Made by a program: the position numbers and the translations under genes. From Haladaptatus salinisoli (GTDB lineage: Archaea; Halobacteriota; Halobacteria; Halobacteriales; Haladaptataceae), in contig NZ_CP085333.1 in assembly GCF_020614375.1 (NCBI RefSeq), forward strand, positions 1 to 64,000: a stretch of 64,000 nt of DNA. The letters are read 5' to 3'. Below, piece by piece: positions 24,283-31,692 of the stretch. The stretch's first letter is position 1; each line of letters starts with the position of its first letter. The notes under the pieces are model-generated. The model did no database searches. It had not been told where the DNA came from and saw only the letters and a program-made list of their open reading frames with translations.

Positions 24283-26502
24283 TTAGCTGGCGGGTGGTGT
24301 GGATTCGCGAGCTTTCTCTAGCAGTGATTGAGGAATATCGTACTCCTCGGCGCGTCCGTCCGCAAGAAGGTAGGAGATATCACTCGTGTCGAGCGCATTC
24401 TGCTCGATCAAGTACTCCCACGGGTCGAGGTCTTCGTCGAGTACATGGACGGCAAACTCGTCAACATGCAATTGGATGCGCTTTTTCCAGTCATTAACGA
24501 GCAGTAAACTCTCCGAGTGGGTCCCGTCCTCACCGGTCTGTGCAGAGGCGATGAATCGCTGTTCGTTATGCGTGAGATCGTGGGCGGAAATCATCTCCTC
24601 GCTCACCGATTCGTGCCGGAAAATCTGCTTGATATTACAAAGGTTGTAAATCTCGCGGGCCTTCTCTAGCGCGTCTGCTGACTGCTCAGTGGACTCAACC
24701 AGGAACTCATCCACCGTCTGGGAGATTAAGGTCAGCCCCGTGTTGAAGTGGCGACTATGCCTGATGAAGAGGTCGATTAGATCCGTCGTGGCTGCTCGGC
24801 GCAAGAGATAATGAGCTTCGTCAATCGTCACCTGCGTCCGGCGATCGCTGCTCTGTGCTCGCTGGTAGATCCAGCCGAACATCACGTGCATAAACAGTGG
24901 TGCTTGCCCCGTATCGGAGAACATCGACATGTCGATGGTCACAAGCCGATTATCGAGTTCGACGTTCGTCCGGCCGTTCAGATTCGCGTTCTCGCCGCCT
25001 TCTTGGAAGGCCTCAAGTCCAAGGAGAAGTTGGTAGGCAAGCCGCTCGTCCGTGTCTCGGAATCGGTCGGCGATATCTTGGACTTTCGGAGCAACTCGTC
25101 GTTTGTCGGCATCAGGATGATAGTCGAGGAACTCAGTGGGATCATCGCCATCAGTGATGTGTTCAAGGATATCGATGATATCCCTGATAATCGGACTCGT
25201 GTTCTCGTGGGTTGCTGGATCTTCGGTGATGCCGTACTGGTAATACGAAAGCAAGACGGCACGCCGTAGAATCCCCTCTTGTTCATTTGAGAGGGCTTGG
25301 CCGTCACCCGAAGCAAAATGCAGTCGGAATAACTCCATCACTGATCGGTACTTCTTGAGAAACGGATCTTCGACGACGTCGTCGATCCCACGACGAATCT
25401 CGAGTGGGTTGATCGTGTTCTCGCCACCAAACCGAATGACTTGCCCACCAAGATCCTCCGCAAAGTCGACAAAGTCAGCCAGTGGATCCAGGACGAGAAG
25501 TTCGATCTCGGGATCCATCATCATGCGATGGAACATCTCGTATTTCTCGGCGAACGTCTTCCCGGAGCCCATCTCACCAGCAATCACCTTCGAATATGAG
25601 GAGAACCGGTAGCGATCGAGGAGAACGGGGGTATGCGTCCCGTCGAACCCGTAGTAGACACCTTCGTCATCGGCCAGTGCAGGCTCAATAAATGGGAACA
25701 TGGTGCCGACAGCCGTCTCCTGCATGAGTTGGGTCGCTTTGATCGGATCACTCCCGAGCGGTGCGAGGGCATCCTGTGACTCAACTTGCCGTTTCTCCAA
25801 GGGAACCGCTTCTGTATTCGCCTTGGCGATAATCTCCAAGGCACGCTCGGTCGCCTCATTTAGTTCCTGCTTCGAGTCGGCAATGATCTCGAAGTAGATA
25901 GCAAAGGTGAACAGTTTCGTCTCACCGCGAATAATATCCCAAATGAGATCGGAGACAGCCTCGTGGTCGGATTCAAGTTCGTGGGTATCACTCTGATTTT
26001 TTTCGTCTTTCCGATAGAGACGGGCACGAAGTTGTGTGAGGCGATTGCGGAGTTTCCGCAGAATCTCGTGTGAATCACGCGGCCGGATGTGCTGTGTCAC
26101 CCGAATATTGTCGTGGGTCGTGTAGAGGTCGTCAAGCCAGCCGAGCGGAACACGCTCCGGATAGCCATGGATCGTCATCGTGCGCACGTACTGGCCTCCA
26201 CGAACCATGTATCCCGACTCTAGGAACCCTGATCTCTCGGATATCTCGTGTGGAGCGATGATATCCCGGTCGGCGAGTGAACGTTCCGTCTCATCTTGAA
26301 GAACGCCCAGACGAATCTCACCCTCCTCGGCATTTTCGAGTTCGAGGAGATGTTTCGCTTGGGCCTGGATGTTTTCCTTCGAGAGTTCGTCGCCATTCGC
26401 TTCGAGAATGGCGGTCGCTCGGTCGAAGATCTCATCATCGATTTCATCGAGTCCTGGTTCGCTCTTCAGGCCGGGAATGAGTGATCGGAGTCGAGAACCC
26501 AT
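24283..26502 (-). CDS. VirB4/TraC-like secretion ATPase, 739 aa
   Basis: Walker A is GEMGSGKT (about 311-318) and Walker B is QVTIDEAHYLL (about 558-568), with the LDPLADF strand after Walker A typical of HerA/VirB4 proteins. The N-terminal 250 residues contain the substrate-channel part (ARLYRKDEKNQSD) of TraC-like proteins. VirB4 powers assembly of type IV secretion channels from the cytoplasmic face. The preceding gene at 26505 encodes the likely missing N-terminal domain and ends 2 bp away, so the enzyme appears split in two. It lies 32 bp upstream of the VirD4-like gene. Confidence 0.88.
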   Translation of the reverse strand: MGSRLRSLIPGLKSEPGLDEIDDEIFDRATAILEANGDELSKENIQAQAKHLLELENAEEGEIRLGVLQDETERSLADRDIIAPHEISERSGFLESGYMVRGGQYVRTMTIHGYPERVPLGWLDDLYTTHDNIRVTQHIRPRDSHEILRKLRNRLTQLRARLYRKDEKNQSDTHELESDHEAVSDLIWDIIRGETKLFTFAIYFEIIADSKQELNEATERALEIIAKANTEAVPLEKRQVESQDALAPLGSDPIKATQLMQETAVGTMFPFIEPALADDEGVYYGFDGTHTPVLLDRYRFSSYSKVIAGEMGSGKTFAEKYEMFHRMMMDPEIELLVLDPLADFVDFAEDLGGQVIRFGGENTINPLEIRRGIDDVVEDPFLKKYRSVMELFRLHFASGDGQALSNEQEGILRRAVLLSYYQYGITEDPATHENTSPIIRDIIDILEHITDGDDPTEFLDYHPDADKRRVAPKVQDIADRFRDTDERLAYQLLLGLEAFQEGGENANLNGRTNVELDNRLVTIDMSMFSDTGQAPLFMHVMFGWIYQRAQSSDRRTQVTIDEAHYLLRRAATTDLIDLFIRHSRHFNTGLTLISQTVDEFLVESTEQSADALEKAREIYNLCNIKQIFRHESVSEEMISAHDLTHNEQRFIASAQTGEDGTHSESLLLVNDWKKRIQLHVDEFAVHVLDEDLDPWEYLIEQNALDTSDISYLLADGRAEEYDIPQSLLEKARESTPPAS

Positions 26503-26504
26503 CG

Positions 26505-27545
26505 TTAGATCTCCCCCTTGGAGAATGTTGCATGATCAAAGCGATCGAACTCCGGTTTCACGTGATTGTAGTAGTGGTACAGGAGTTCCATCGTCTCCTG
26601 TCGAGTGCTGACTAATTCAGTCGCGACGTCCGTTCGCCCAAGCTTGTCGATGACGCGGCGCTGGCGATTGTGTACTTCCCGGATGCATAGCTCGGTTTCC
26701 GCGTTCTCGTACGTCTCCACCCACGGAAGCCGTTTGAGAATGTTTGCGCCAGCAGAGCCGATAAGCGGGAGCGTGCTCAGCTGGTTGAGGACGCTCCCAG
26801 TATCCAGATTTGTCGTGACCTGCGCGGCGTTGACGCGAATGACAATGTAGTAGTCGCGTGTTTTGATCCCTGAGCCGTCGATGTTGTCCTGTGCCCACTG
26901 GATGTAATACCGGCGTCCATACTGCAGAATCGGAGATTGCCCACGTGCGGCGACACTCGTGCCACCGCGAATGAACTTGTTGTAGTGCTCACCGAGGTCG
27001 AACTCACGGGGATAGCACGGGATGGCGATCGACCAATCAAGTGCCATAAGAAACGAAATGTAGTCGCTCATCACCTGCCGACGTTGCTCATAGTTGAGTG
27101 TCAACCAGTTCCGTGGCTTGACTTTCACGAGTCCGATATAGTTCTCACCGTCGACCGCGATACCGTCATCACGCACATAGTCAAAGCCGAGTTGCGCCTG
27201 TGTCGTCGTTTGCTTGTTGAGTTTATCTTCGAGGTGGAACTGGTCACGAGCTCGTGCTTCGTTACGAGCCGTTGGGAGATCCGTGTCAATTTCTGCGAGA
27301 GCTGCATCTATCGCCCGGAGAACGTCCAAATCTGATTCAGGCCGGTCCGCATCGGTCCCAAGGTCACGATCGGCTATCCCGAGCGCTGTCCGTACTGTGG
27401 GGCCGTCATCGGATGACTGAGTGGTTGACTCATCTGGTGCTGTCGTGGAATCAGATTCGGTAGTCTCGGTTTCTGCTTCGTCTCGAGTGCCAGACTGTCC
27501 AGTAGTGGCTGTCGAGGTGTCGGTGGCAGGCGGTGGTGAATCCAT
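26505..27545 (-). CDS. VirB4 N-terminal-domain-like conjugation protein, 346 aa
   Basis: The first 80 residues are Ser/Thr/Asp-rich and probably disordered. The rest (GENYIGLVKVKPRNWLTLN, YISFLMALDWSIAIPCYP, YYIVIRVNA) matches the style of the N-terminal domain of TraC/VirB4 proteins, which contacts the membrane complex. It ends 2 bp before the VirB4 ATPase gene, consistent with a split VirB4. It contains no nucleotide-binding motif. The neighbouring VirB3/PrgI-like gene upstream fits, because VirB3 and VirB4 act together and are often fused in other systems. Confidence 0.7.
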   Translation of the reverse strand: MDSPPPATDTSTATTGQSGTRDEAETETTESDSTTAPDESTTQSSDDGPTVRTALGIADRDLGTDADRPESDLDVLRAIDAALAEIDTDLPTARNEARARDQFHLEDKLNKQTTTQAQLGFDYVRDDGIAVDGENYIGLVKVKPRNWLTLNYEQRRQVMSDYISFLMALDWSIAIPCYPREFDLGEHYNKFIRGGTSVAARGQSPILQYGRRYYIQWAQDNIDGSGIKTRDYYIVIRVNAAQVTTNLDTGSVLNQLSTLPLIGSAGANILKRLPWVETYENAETELCIREVHNRQRRVIDKLGRTDVATELVSTRQETMELLYHYYNHVKPEFDRFDHATFSKGEI

Positions 27546-27551
27546 GGTTGT

Positions 27552-27941
27552 TTACTGGTGGGAGTCGTGACCGTTTTCCGCTTCGATCGTCTCAATGTCG
27601 AGGCCAGCGTGGCGGACGCCGACGACATCTTGGGTTTTCGTCGTTTCTGTGGTGGGTCGTGTCCGGCGATTTCGATACACCGTGGTGCCGAGATAGTAGT
27701 GCACACAAGCTCGCGCGTAGCTGAGCGGCCGTTGTGCGGCAGGAGTGATGAGGAGAACCACGACACCGAGAGCGAGCGCAAGGCCGGTCGCCATGAGAAA
27801 GAGATCGCCTGAAGCGCCGAGACTCTGGGCAATGCCAAGGCCGAGAAACGGAAGGACGAGTGCTTCACCGATATCGCGGGCGGTCAGACCAAAGATGAGC
27901 TTTGTGTTGATGATTTGGCCGGCGATTGGGAACGTTTCCAT
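27552..27941 (-). CDS. VirB3/PrgI-like membrane protein, 129 aa
   Basis: Two membrane helices are adjacent near residues 28-75 (ALVLPFLGLGIAQSL and LFLMATGLALALGVVVLLI), after a short N-terminal segment (IINTKLIFGLTARDIGE). The tail is cytoplasmic and polar. This topology and the place directly upstream of the VirB4 genes match PrgI/VirB3, the small inner-membrane partner of VirB4. It is the first gene of the minus-strand transfer and primase operon. Motif-level identity is weak in this family, so position carries much of the assignment. Confidence 0.65.
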   Translation of the reverse strand: METFPIAGQIINTKLIFGLTARDIGEALVLPFLGLGIAQSLGASGDLFLMATGLALALGVVVLLITPAAQRPLSYARACVHYYLGTTVYRNRRTRPTTETTKTQDVVGVRHAGLDIETIEAENGHDSHQ

Positions 27942-28027
27942 TTGATATTATCTTATACCGTGACTAGTTAATAATTACTCCACGTGTCGGCTTTTGTTTT
28001 GATTTTCACTAACACTAAGGTATTATC

Positions 28028-28144
28028 CTAATCAAAGAATAGTTCCCTGGAGTCAAGCCATACTAATGGGATAAGAGCGCCACGATTGATGTACTCGCGA
28101 GTCTTCGTCGGCCTCGTTCGGTAGTAGTTCAGATCAATATATTC
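28028..28144 (-). pseudogene. 3' fragment of an unknown gene
   Basis: The minus strand encodes EEYIDLNYYRTRPTKTRE, then YINRGALIPLVWLDSRELFFD and a stop at 28028. The sequence looks like a genuine C-terminal segment, but the same frame to the left is overlapped by the well-supported plus-strand gene at 28189 and turns into shadow-like sequence. It is probably a remnant cut by insertion of the 28-31.6 kb island. Confidence 0.3.
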
Positions 28145-28188
28145 TTCTAAGGGCCAAATATATGATCTTCGAGCACGAAGGATCGTGT

Positions 28189-28725
28189 ATGTCCAATCCC
28201 GGTCATCCAGATGATGCAGACGCCGTTGAGAAAGAGCGGCAGCAGTGGGATCACGGGTCCTCGACGCGTGATCGTGTCTACGACACAGCCATCCAATTGT
28301 ATGAACCAGCAACCGTTGACGAGGTTGCGAGCCGCGCTCACTGTTCGGAAGGAGCTGCACGAGAACACCTAGAGTGGTTGAGCGACCGCGGGATTGTCGA
28401 ACCAATTGATGGGCGGCCGAAACGATACCAGAGAAACCATGCGTACTTCGAGTGGGTTCGTGCGAACGAGCTTCGCCGTGAGCACACCGACGCTGAACTC
28501 GAAACCAAACTTTCCGCCCTCGTTGCAGAAGAGCAAGCGTATCGTGAGCAGTACGGTGTTGCTGACCCAGGACAGATTGACGCACTAGCGGAAGCAGACT
28601 ATGATTCGCTTGAGACGGTCTGGGAAGACATCGGTGACTGGAAAACGATTCGTCGTGAGCTTCGGATCATTGAACGGGCACGAAAGGATCGAGACACACT
28701 CAGCGGTGCTGGAATCGTTGGGTAG
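28189..28725 (+). CDS. winged-helix regulator (DUF7342-like), cassette copy 1, 178 aa
   Basis: An N-terminal winged helix (VYDTAIQLYEPATVDEVASR, then AAREHLEWLSDRGIVEPI) is followed by RPKRYQRNHAYFEWVRANEL and a helical C-terminal part (YDSLETVWEDIGDWKTIRREL). The minus-strand protein at 31032-31565 has the same domain order and many identical words. Each is followed by a small protein of the same family. ATG 28189 is preferred to an upstream ATG because an AT-rich box (AAATATAT, about 28156-28163) lies 26-33 bp before it. It probably represses its own operon. Confidence 0.75.
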   Translation: MSNPGHPDDADAVEKERQQWDHGSSTRDRVYDTAIQLYEPATVDEVASRAHCSEGAAREHLEWLSDRGIVEPIDGRPKRYQRNHAYFEWVRANELRREHTDAELETKLSALVAEEQAYREQYGVADPGQIDALAEADYDSLETVWEDIGDWKTIRRELRIIERARKDRDTLSGAGIVG

Positions 28726-28730
28726 TCTGG

Positions 28731-29147
28731 ATGGACGAAACTGACACTGGTCCCCTTGATGAGGATGTTTTGCGAGCAATTCGGGGACGGTTACTGCAGG
28801 ACGACCGGTTCAAACATGTGAAGTTTGAACCGTCTTCAAATCGAGTTCGGAACCTTGGCGCGGAGTATGATCCATCCCTCTTTCCCAATCGAATTCAGGG
28901 TGCTCGACTCGACATCCGATGGTATATTGGCGGTGATTTTTCCGTCCATTATTGTGAAGAGTGGCGAAATGGAACACAGTGGGAGTGTCGATGGGACCGG
29001 CATCCAAAGCCTGTTGGACGAACGCACTTTCACCCCTCACCGAATGCAGGACAGGCAACAGCAGCAGACTTTCCGAGCGACTATCGCGATGTCCTCGCAA
29101 TTGTGCTTGCATATGTCGCTGAACGGATCGAAACCCTCTGGAGTTAG
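28731..29147 (+). CDS. small partner protein of the winged-helix cassette, copy 1, 138 aa
   Basis: It begins 5 bp after the regulator stop. The core is LDIRWYIGGDFSVHYCEEW, then ECRWDRH and a HFHPSPNAG turn, with a C-terminal helix VLAYVAERIETLW. The protein at 30607-31029 shares CRWDRH, HFHP and the C-terminal helix, and also follows a winged-helix gene. Conserved Trp, Asp, His and Arg residues could form a metal or catalytic site. The pair resembles a regulator plus effector (toxin-antitoxin-like) module, but no activity is known. No membrane segment is present. Confidence 0.7.
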   Translation: MDETDTGPLDEDVLRAIRGRLLQDDRFKHVKFEPSSNRVRNLGAEYDPSLFPNRIQGARLDIRWYIGGDFSVHYCEEWRNGTQWECRWDRHPKPVGRTHFHPSPNAGQATAADFPSDYRDVLAIVLAYVAERIETLWS

Positions 29148-29251
29148 CACTAACAACGAACCATGAGCAGAAAACTCGTGTCTCCATTGTCTAAGTAGGC
29201 CAGAGACTGGTACGCGAAGTGTTATTGACGGCAACTTCGAAGCTATCATGT

Positions 29252-29782
29252 ATGGTCGTGTTTCCGGTTCGTGAGTATACGAGCTACGATGAGTTTGTTC
29301 GTGAATGGTGTGCTGAGGCTCTTGCCGACGAAGAGTGTTCATTGACGGAGGCGCGTGACCGCGGATTGATTGATGAACAAGCGACGCAGTGGCGGTGGCA
29401 ACTGCTGGGCGAACTCAACCCTGATGAACTGCTACTCAAAATCCCGAAATGGCTTGCAGAGGAGAAAGTTGGGTTTACAGAGGGTGGAACCCCAACAGAG
29501 CTTGTCGGTCGAATCGGTGATGAAACAGAGAAAGCGATTTTGTTCATTGACTCCGCACCAGCGCAACCACTCATGAAACGCGCCCATCGCATCCACATGC
29601 TCGAAACAAGTCTCAAGGAGCAGAACACAGATACGCCTGATGTCGAGCAACGGGCATGGTTGCAAGATCGGCTCACCGAACAACGCAACCAGTATGCCAC
29701 AGACCGAGAAACGACAGGGCTTGTTGACGAGTGGCTCCCTATCTCACAAATCATCCAAGCAGTCCGCCGTTCAGATCCCTGA
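29252..29782 (+). CDS. hypothetical protein, 176 aa
   Basis: An acidic, mostly helical protein beginning MVVFPVREYTSYDEFVREWC. It has a Trp-rich middle (QATQWRWQLLGELNPDELLL) and a C-terminal WLPISQIIQAVRR. No family is recognised. It lies between the two inverted cassettes and ends 44 bp before a convergent gene. ATG 29252 is chosen over one 33 bp upstream because the extra residues have no acidic character; this choice is uncertain. Confidence 0.55.
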   Translation: MVVFPVREYTSYDEFVREWCAEALADEECSLTEARDRGLIDEQATQWRWQLLGELNPDELLLKIPKWLAEEKVGFTEGGTPTELVGRIGDETEKAILFIDSAPAQPLMKRAHRIHMLETSLKEQNTDTPDVEQRAWLQDRLTEQRNQYATDRETTGLVDEWLPISQIIQAVRRSDP

Positions 29783-29825
29783 TTCGAGTTCCTCGGTCAT
29801 CTCTAATTCCTCGGCTGAACCGTCA

Positions 29826-30119
29826 TCAGGCACGGTGGGATTCAAGACTCTCGAATACCTTCTTTCCCTTTCGTGTTGCGAGTTCCGATGGTGGTGCAAC
29901 GCGATACGCGAGTTCAGTTCGTTGCTGCTCATCGGACGTTGCGTTGTCACGAAGAATCGCGACCAGCATTCCATCTTGTGAGCGCAAGAGGATTCCGTCC
30001 TCTGTGATTGACGACCGCAATCCCTTCAGTGTTTGCTGGACGAGTTCTTGGGCTTCCCCTGGCTTGATGGTGAGTTGCACTGTGTCAAATTCTGGTCGAT
30101 CTTGCGTCGCTGCTGTCAT
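29826..30119 (-). CDS. small conserved hypothetical protein, 97 aa
   Basis: A 97-residue protein with FDTVQLTIKPGEAQELVQQT, RSSITEDGILLRSQDGMLVA and TELAYRVAPPSELATRKGKK. The alternating strands and a GILLRSQDG hairpin suggest a compact alpha/beta fold. I recall similar small proteins on haloarchaeal plasmids but know no function. It follows the truncated toxin remnant on the same strand, with 40 bp between. Confidence 0.6.
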   Translation of the reverse strand: MTAATQDRPEFDTVQLTIKPGEAQELVQQTLKGLRSSITEDGILLRSQDGMLVAILRDNATSDEQQRTELAYRVAPPSELATRKGKKVFESLESHRA

Positions 30120-30159
30120 GCTTCGTTTCCACCAGGCTAGGCGTCTCTAAATCCATCTC

Positions 30160-30267
30160 TCACATAAACTTGTGGCCGCGCGTTCTCCCCTGTCCAAGTT
30201 CTTTCAGTGCTCGCTCAAAGATGCGGCTTACATGCTCATCCAGCCGGATCTTTGTTGCGGCAGTCAC
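30160..30267 (-). pseudogene. truncated DUF5615 PIN-like toxin remnant
   Basis: A GTG at 30265-30267 overlaps the stop of the DUF433 gene (GTGA) and opens 35 codons reading TKIRLDEHVSRIFERALKE before losing family similarity and stopping at 30160. The LDEHV-x-RIFERAL start is the N-terminus of DUF5615 (VapC45-like) PIN toxins, normally about 110 residues. Loss of the remaining residues, with the acidic active-site positions they carry, makes it non-functional. Confidence 0.65.
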
Positions 30268-30539
30268 TGAACTGATTGCTTCGGTTTGAGTGAGTGGGTG
30301 TGGACGCGGTCAAACGCAGTATTGTTTTCTCGTCTCAGAGCACGTATCTCATCGATATGTGAGTAATAGTATGAAAGAGCTTCATACACCTCCGTAAGTG
30401 CGAGATCAAGCTGGTCAGCAATATATGCAGGTGACTGGCTCGTGTCAATCACTCTGGCTACGATGTGACGAACGCCGATACGAGTCCCCTCAATTCGTGG
30501 TTCCCCACTGAGTACATCATCGTCACAAATGATGGTCAT
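30264..30539 (-). CDS. DUF433 antitoxin-like protein, 91 aa
   Basis: The core is IICDDDVLSGEPRIEGTRIG followed by VRHIVARVIDTSQSP, ADQLDLALTEVYEALSYYY and HIDEIR. This is the compact helical DUF433 domain (VapB45-type antitoxin) that normally precedes a DUF5615 toxin. The start is ATG 30539; the longer frame adds basic residues outside the domain. The C-terminal 20 residues would bind the toxin, but the toxin gene just downstream is truncated. It may persist as a relic or as an antitoxin against related toxins elsewhere. Confidence 0.75.
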   Translation of the reverse strand: MTIICDDDVLSGEPRIEGTRIGVRHIVARVIDTSQSPAYIADQLDLALTEVYEALSYYYSHIDEIRALRRENNTAFDRVHTHSLKPKQSVQ

Positions 30540-30606
30540 GGGTCTGGATACGTAGCAAAGTCGTATATTCCTTGTTCGGACATTTTCAGCTCTCATCGTG
30601 TTCCGC

Positions 30607-31029
30607 CTAGATCGTTCCAAGGCGCGTCTCCACCCACGGGAAGACGACTGTTTTAAGAAGAGCAGTCACATCGGTCGGGAAGTCCCGATTCTCGGCATCA
30701 CTTGTCCCTGCAGCCGGAAACGGATGGAAATGATCCTGTGTGTTGTGATTTTGCTCATGTCGGTCCCACCGGCAACGCCGGATCTCCCCGACGTAGGTCT
30801 CGATATACAAGACATGGAAATTGCCGTTTGTGTACACTCGCAGTTCGAGTCGGACGTTGCCTATGGTGTCCGGAGAATAGTCGGCGTTAAGGTGAATGAG
30901 CAGTGTCTCCTGCTTGTTTGCGGGGAACAGCGATGTAGTCTGTACCTCGTCCAGACTGGCAAGGACACGGGCAAGATAGCGAAGCAACTCTTCATCAACC
31001 GATTGTGTTTCATCGGTTTCGTTGGCCAC
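30607..31029 (-). CDS. small partner protein of the winged-helix cassette, copy 2, 140 aa
   Basis: It shares with the protein at 28731-29147 a strand-rich core (LELRVYTNGNFHVLYIETY), RRCRWDRH, a DHFHPFP turn and the C-terminal helix before a final WVETRLG. It starts 2 bp after the stop of the winged-helix gene at 31032, so both are expressed together. The acidic, soluble composition argues against a membrane toxin. The function is unknown; the repeat of the gene pair is the main clue that they work together. Confidence 0.7.
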   Translation of the reverse strand: MANETDETQSVDEELLRYLARVLASLDEVQTTSLFPANKQETLLIHLNADYSPDTIGNVRLELRVYTNGNFHVLYIETYVGEIRRCRWDRHEQNHNTQDHFHPFPAAGTSDAENRDFPTDVTALLKTVVFPWVETRLGTI

Positions 31030-31031
31030 AG

Positions 31032-31565
31032 TCAGGCGGCCTCCGACTCCGAATCGGCCGCTCGCTGCTTTCGCACATCATCAAGCCGTCTGATCCGACG
31101 TCGGACTGTCTCCCACTCGCTGAGTTCCATCCACACCTCTTCGATCTGGTCGTAGTCAGCGTGATCGAGTGCGTTGACGTCGCTTGGTCGCTTGGCATCG
31201 TACCGATCTCGGAGTGTCTGTTCACGAGTCGTGAGGTCCTCAAGTCTGTCCTGGAGCTTGCTCGGCGAGAGTTGTTCGAGGCGGCTTCGCTTGCGCCACT
31301 CGAAGTAGGACTCGTTCCGTCGGTACGTCGCGGGGTTTTCGGCGACGCGTTCAAGCACACCAATATCGACGAGGCGTTCTAGGTGGCGACGGGCGGTATC
31401 GGGCGCACAATCAGCCCGCTCTGCGATTGCAGCCACTCGCGCCGGCTCATAGAGTTGGAGCGCGACCCGGTAGACGCGCTCATCAGCTGGTTCCGCGGCC
31501 AGTTTTGTCTCGAACTCGCCAGCGAGATCGAATTTGGACGGTGGGTCGGCGTCCGGCGTGGGCAT
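31032..31565 (-). CDS. winged-helix regulator (DUF7342-like), cassette copy 2, 177 aa
   Basis: The winged helix spans about residues 30-85 (VYRVALQLYEPARVAAIAER, DTARRHLERLVDIGVLERV) and is followed by YRRNESYFEWRKRSRLEQL and the shared C-terminal signature DYDQIEEVWMELSEWETVRR. It is the paralogue of the protein at 28189-28725 in the opposite orientation. The N-terminal 25 residues are a variable linker. ATG 31565 has an AT-rich region upstream. It probably regulates itself and its partner gene. Confidence 0.75.
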   Translation of the reverse strand: MPTPDADPPSKFDLAGEFETKLAAEPADERVYRVALQLYEPARVAAIAERADCAPDTARRHLERLVDIGVLERVAENPATYRRNESYFEWRKRSRLEQLSPSKLQDRLEDLTTREQTLRDRYDAKRPSDVNALDHADYDQIEEVWMELSEWETVRRRIRRLDDVRKQRAADSESEAA

Positions 31566-31692
31566 AACTAGTAGCTAGTGTTGCTGACTAATATGTTTCC
31601 CTCCTGCCGATCTATTTCGTCAGCAGTGTCCTAACATTGGATCTCTCTCGACCAATCACCCTACAGTTGCTGATCAAAGCTGAAGAAGCAAA

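Noticed and set aside
24283-26502. HerA-type chromosomal helicase
   Set aside because: The N-terminal part and the neighbouring VirB3-, VirB4 N- and VirD4-like genes fit a VirB4 secretion ATPase, not HerA with its NurA partner.
28145-28585. minus-strand frame opposite the winged-helix gene
   Set aside because: The plus-strand gene has clear domain structure and a paralogue; the minus-strand sequence in this part is Arg/His-rich shadow. Only the last part (28028-28144) looks protein-like.
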